From Trochalopteron elliotii (Eukaryota; Chordata; Aves; Passeriformes; Leiothrichidae), in NCBI GenBank assembly GCA_024734555.1, contig JANPWX010000108.1, positions 1,608,566-1,672,565 on the forward strand: a DNA stretch of 64,000 nt, read 5' to 3'. The translations under genes and the position numbers were made by a program. Positions 63,656 to 64,000 of the stretch are shown here, in pieces. Under the pieces are notes generated by a model, which worked only from the letters and a program-made list of their open reading frames with translations, did no database searches and was not told the origin of the DNA. Position 1 is the stretch's first letter. Each line of letters starts with the position of its first letter.

Positions 63656-64000
63656 GAAATTGCACAATGTAACTACATTGTTCTGACCTTTGACAGCATG
63701 GCAAGGGCATTTCTGTGCCCTTGTCTCTTGAGGACTTTACTTGTGAGCATTAGGACTTTATGGGCCCAATCCTATATGAATATCTTTGCACGGAGGTTTC
63801 AGTGTACGCTAGATTATTATTCAACTACCTGGCTACAATTCTATCTGTGAGGTAACAAGCAAGCAAGAGACAAAGTCAAATTGGTTTTGTGTCCTGGTTT
63901 CTTCCCTCAAATCCTTCAGCAAATGCACTACAGGACTGATCCATCCTTAGAGTACTTGGAAACTGGTACATGGATGTTGATCACTTGCAAAGCTTCAATT
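63656..64000. other. Unannotated sequence at window end
   Basis: No feature recognised beyond the CR1 truncation point. Confidence 0.5.

Noticed and set aside
63240..63850. Plus-strand frames of 71 and 90 codons
   Set aside because: They are antisense to, or run out of, the CR1 element.

Overview
The window reads as AT-rich, gene-poor genomic DNA from a bird, most probably a passerine. This rests on its transposable elements. They are a 5'-truncated CR1 LINE end (63147-63655), a tRNA-Ile-derived SINE with a CR1-like tail of the TguSINE1 type described from songbirds (25711-25848), two copies of a roughly 1.07-kb LTR that I recognise from bird genomes (13363-14445 and 30947-32507), and further solo LTRs. 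I see no convincing protein-coding gene. The open frames are short, mostly 60-130 codons, and they fall in AT-rich DNA, simple repeats or LTRs without codon structure. The window is either intergenic desert or the inside of a very large intron; the sequence alone cannot tell which.

Layout. 1-13362 is unannotated AT-rich sequence with two low-complexity tracts (T/G-rich 5950-6213, A/C-rich 8311-8396). A solo LTR lies on the minus strand at 13363-14445. 14446-25232 is again AT-rich, with a cluster of homeodomain-type TAATTA sites near 15190-15225. A small insertion cluster at 25233-25848 holds a 427-bp solo LTR and the SINE. The second copy of the 1.07-kb LTR sits on the plus strand at 30947-32507 and is split by a nested 480-bp LTR-like element with AGCAG target duplications. 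A very large (GGAA)n/(GAAA)n homopurine tract fills 33815-34613, followed by a small minisatellite (34995-35068) and a G/T-rich tract (36246-36441).

The most unusual structure is a near-perfect inverted repeat, with arms at 45466-45649 and 46346-46528 and a 696-bp spacer. The arms differ by only two substitutions and one poly-A length step. Both substitutions look like CpG-to-TpG decay in the left arm. I do not recognise the arm sequence. Further right are simple repeats (CAAA at 49513, an AAAAC-rich hairpin at 50326-50460, TAAAA at 54138), a GC-richer LTR-like segment (56640-57490), an A/C-rich tract (58611-58790) and the CR1 end. The window therefore has no gene system to describe. It is a record of retrotransposon insertions, simple-repeat growth and one probably recent inverted duplication.
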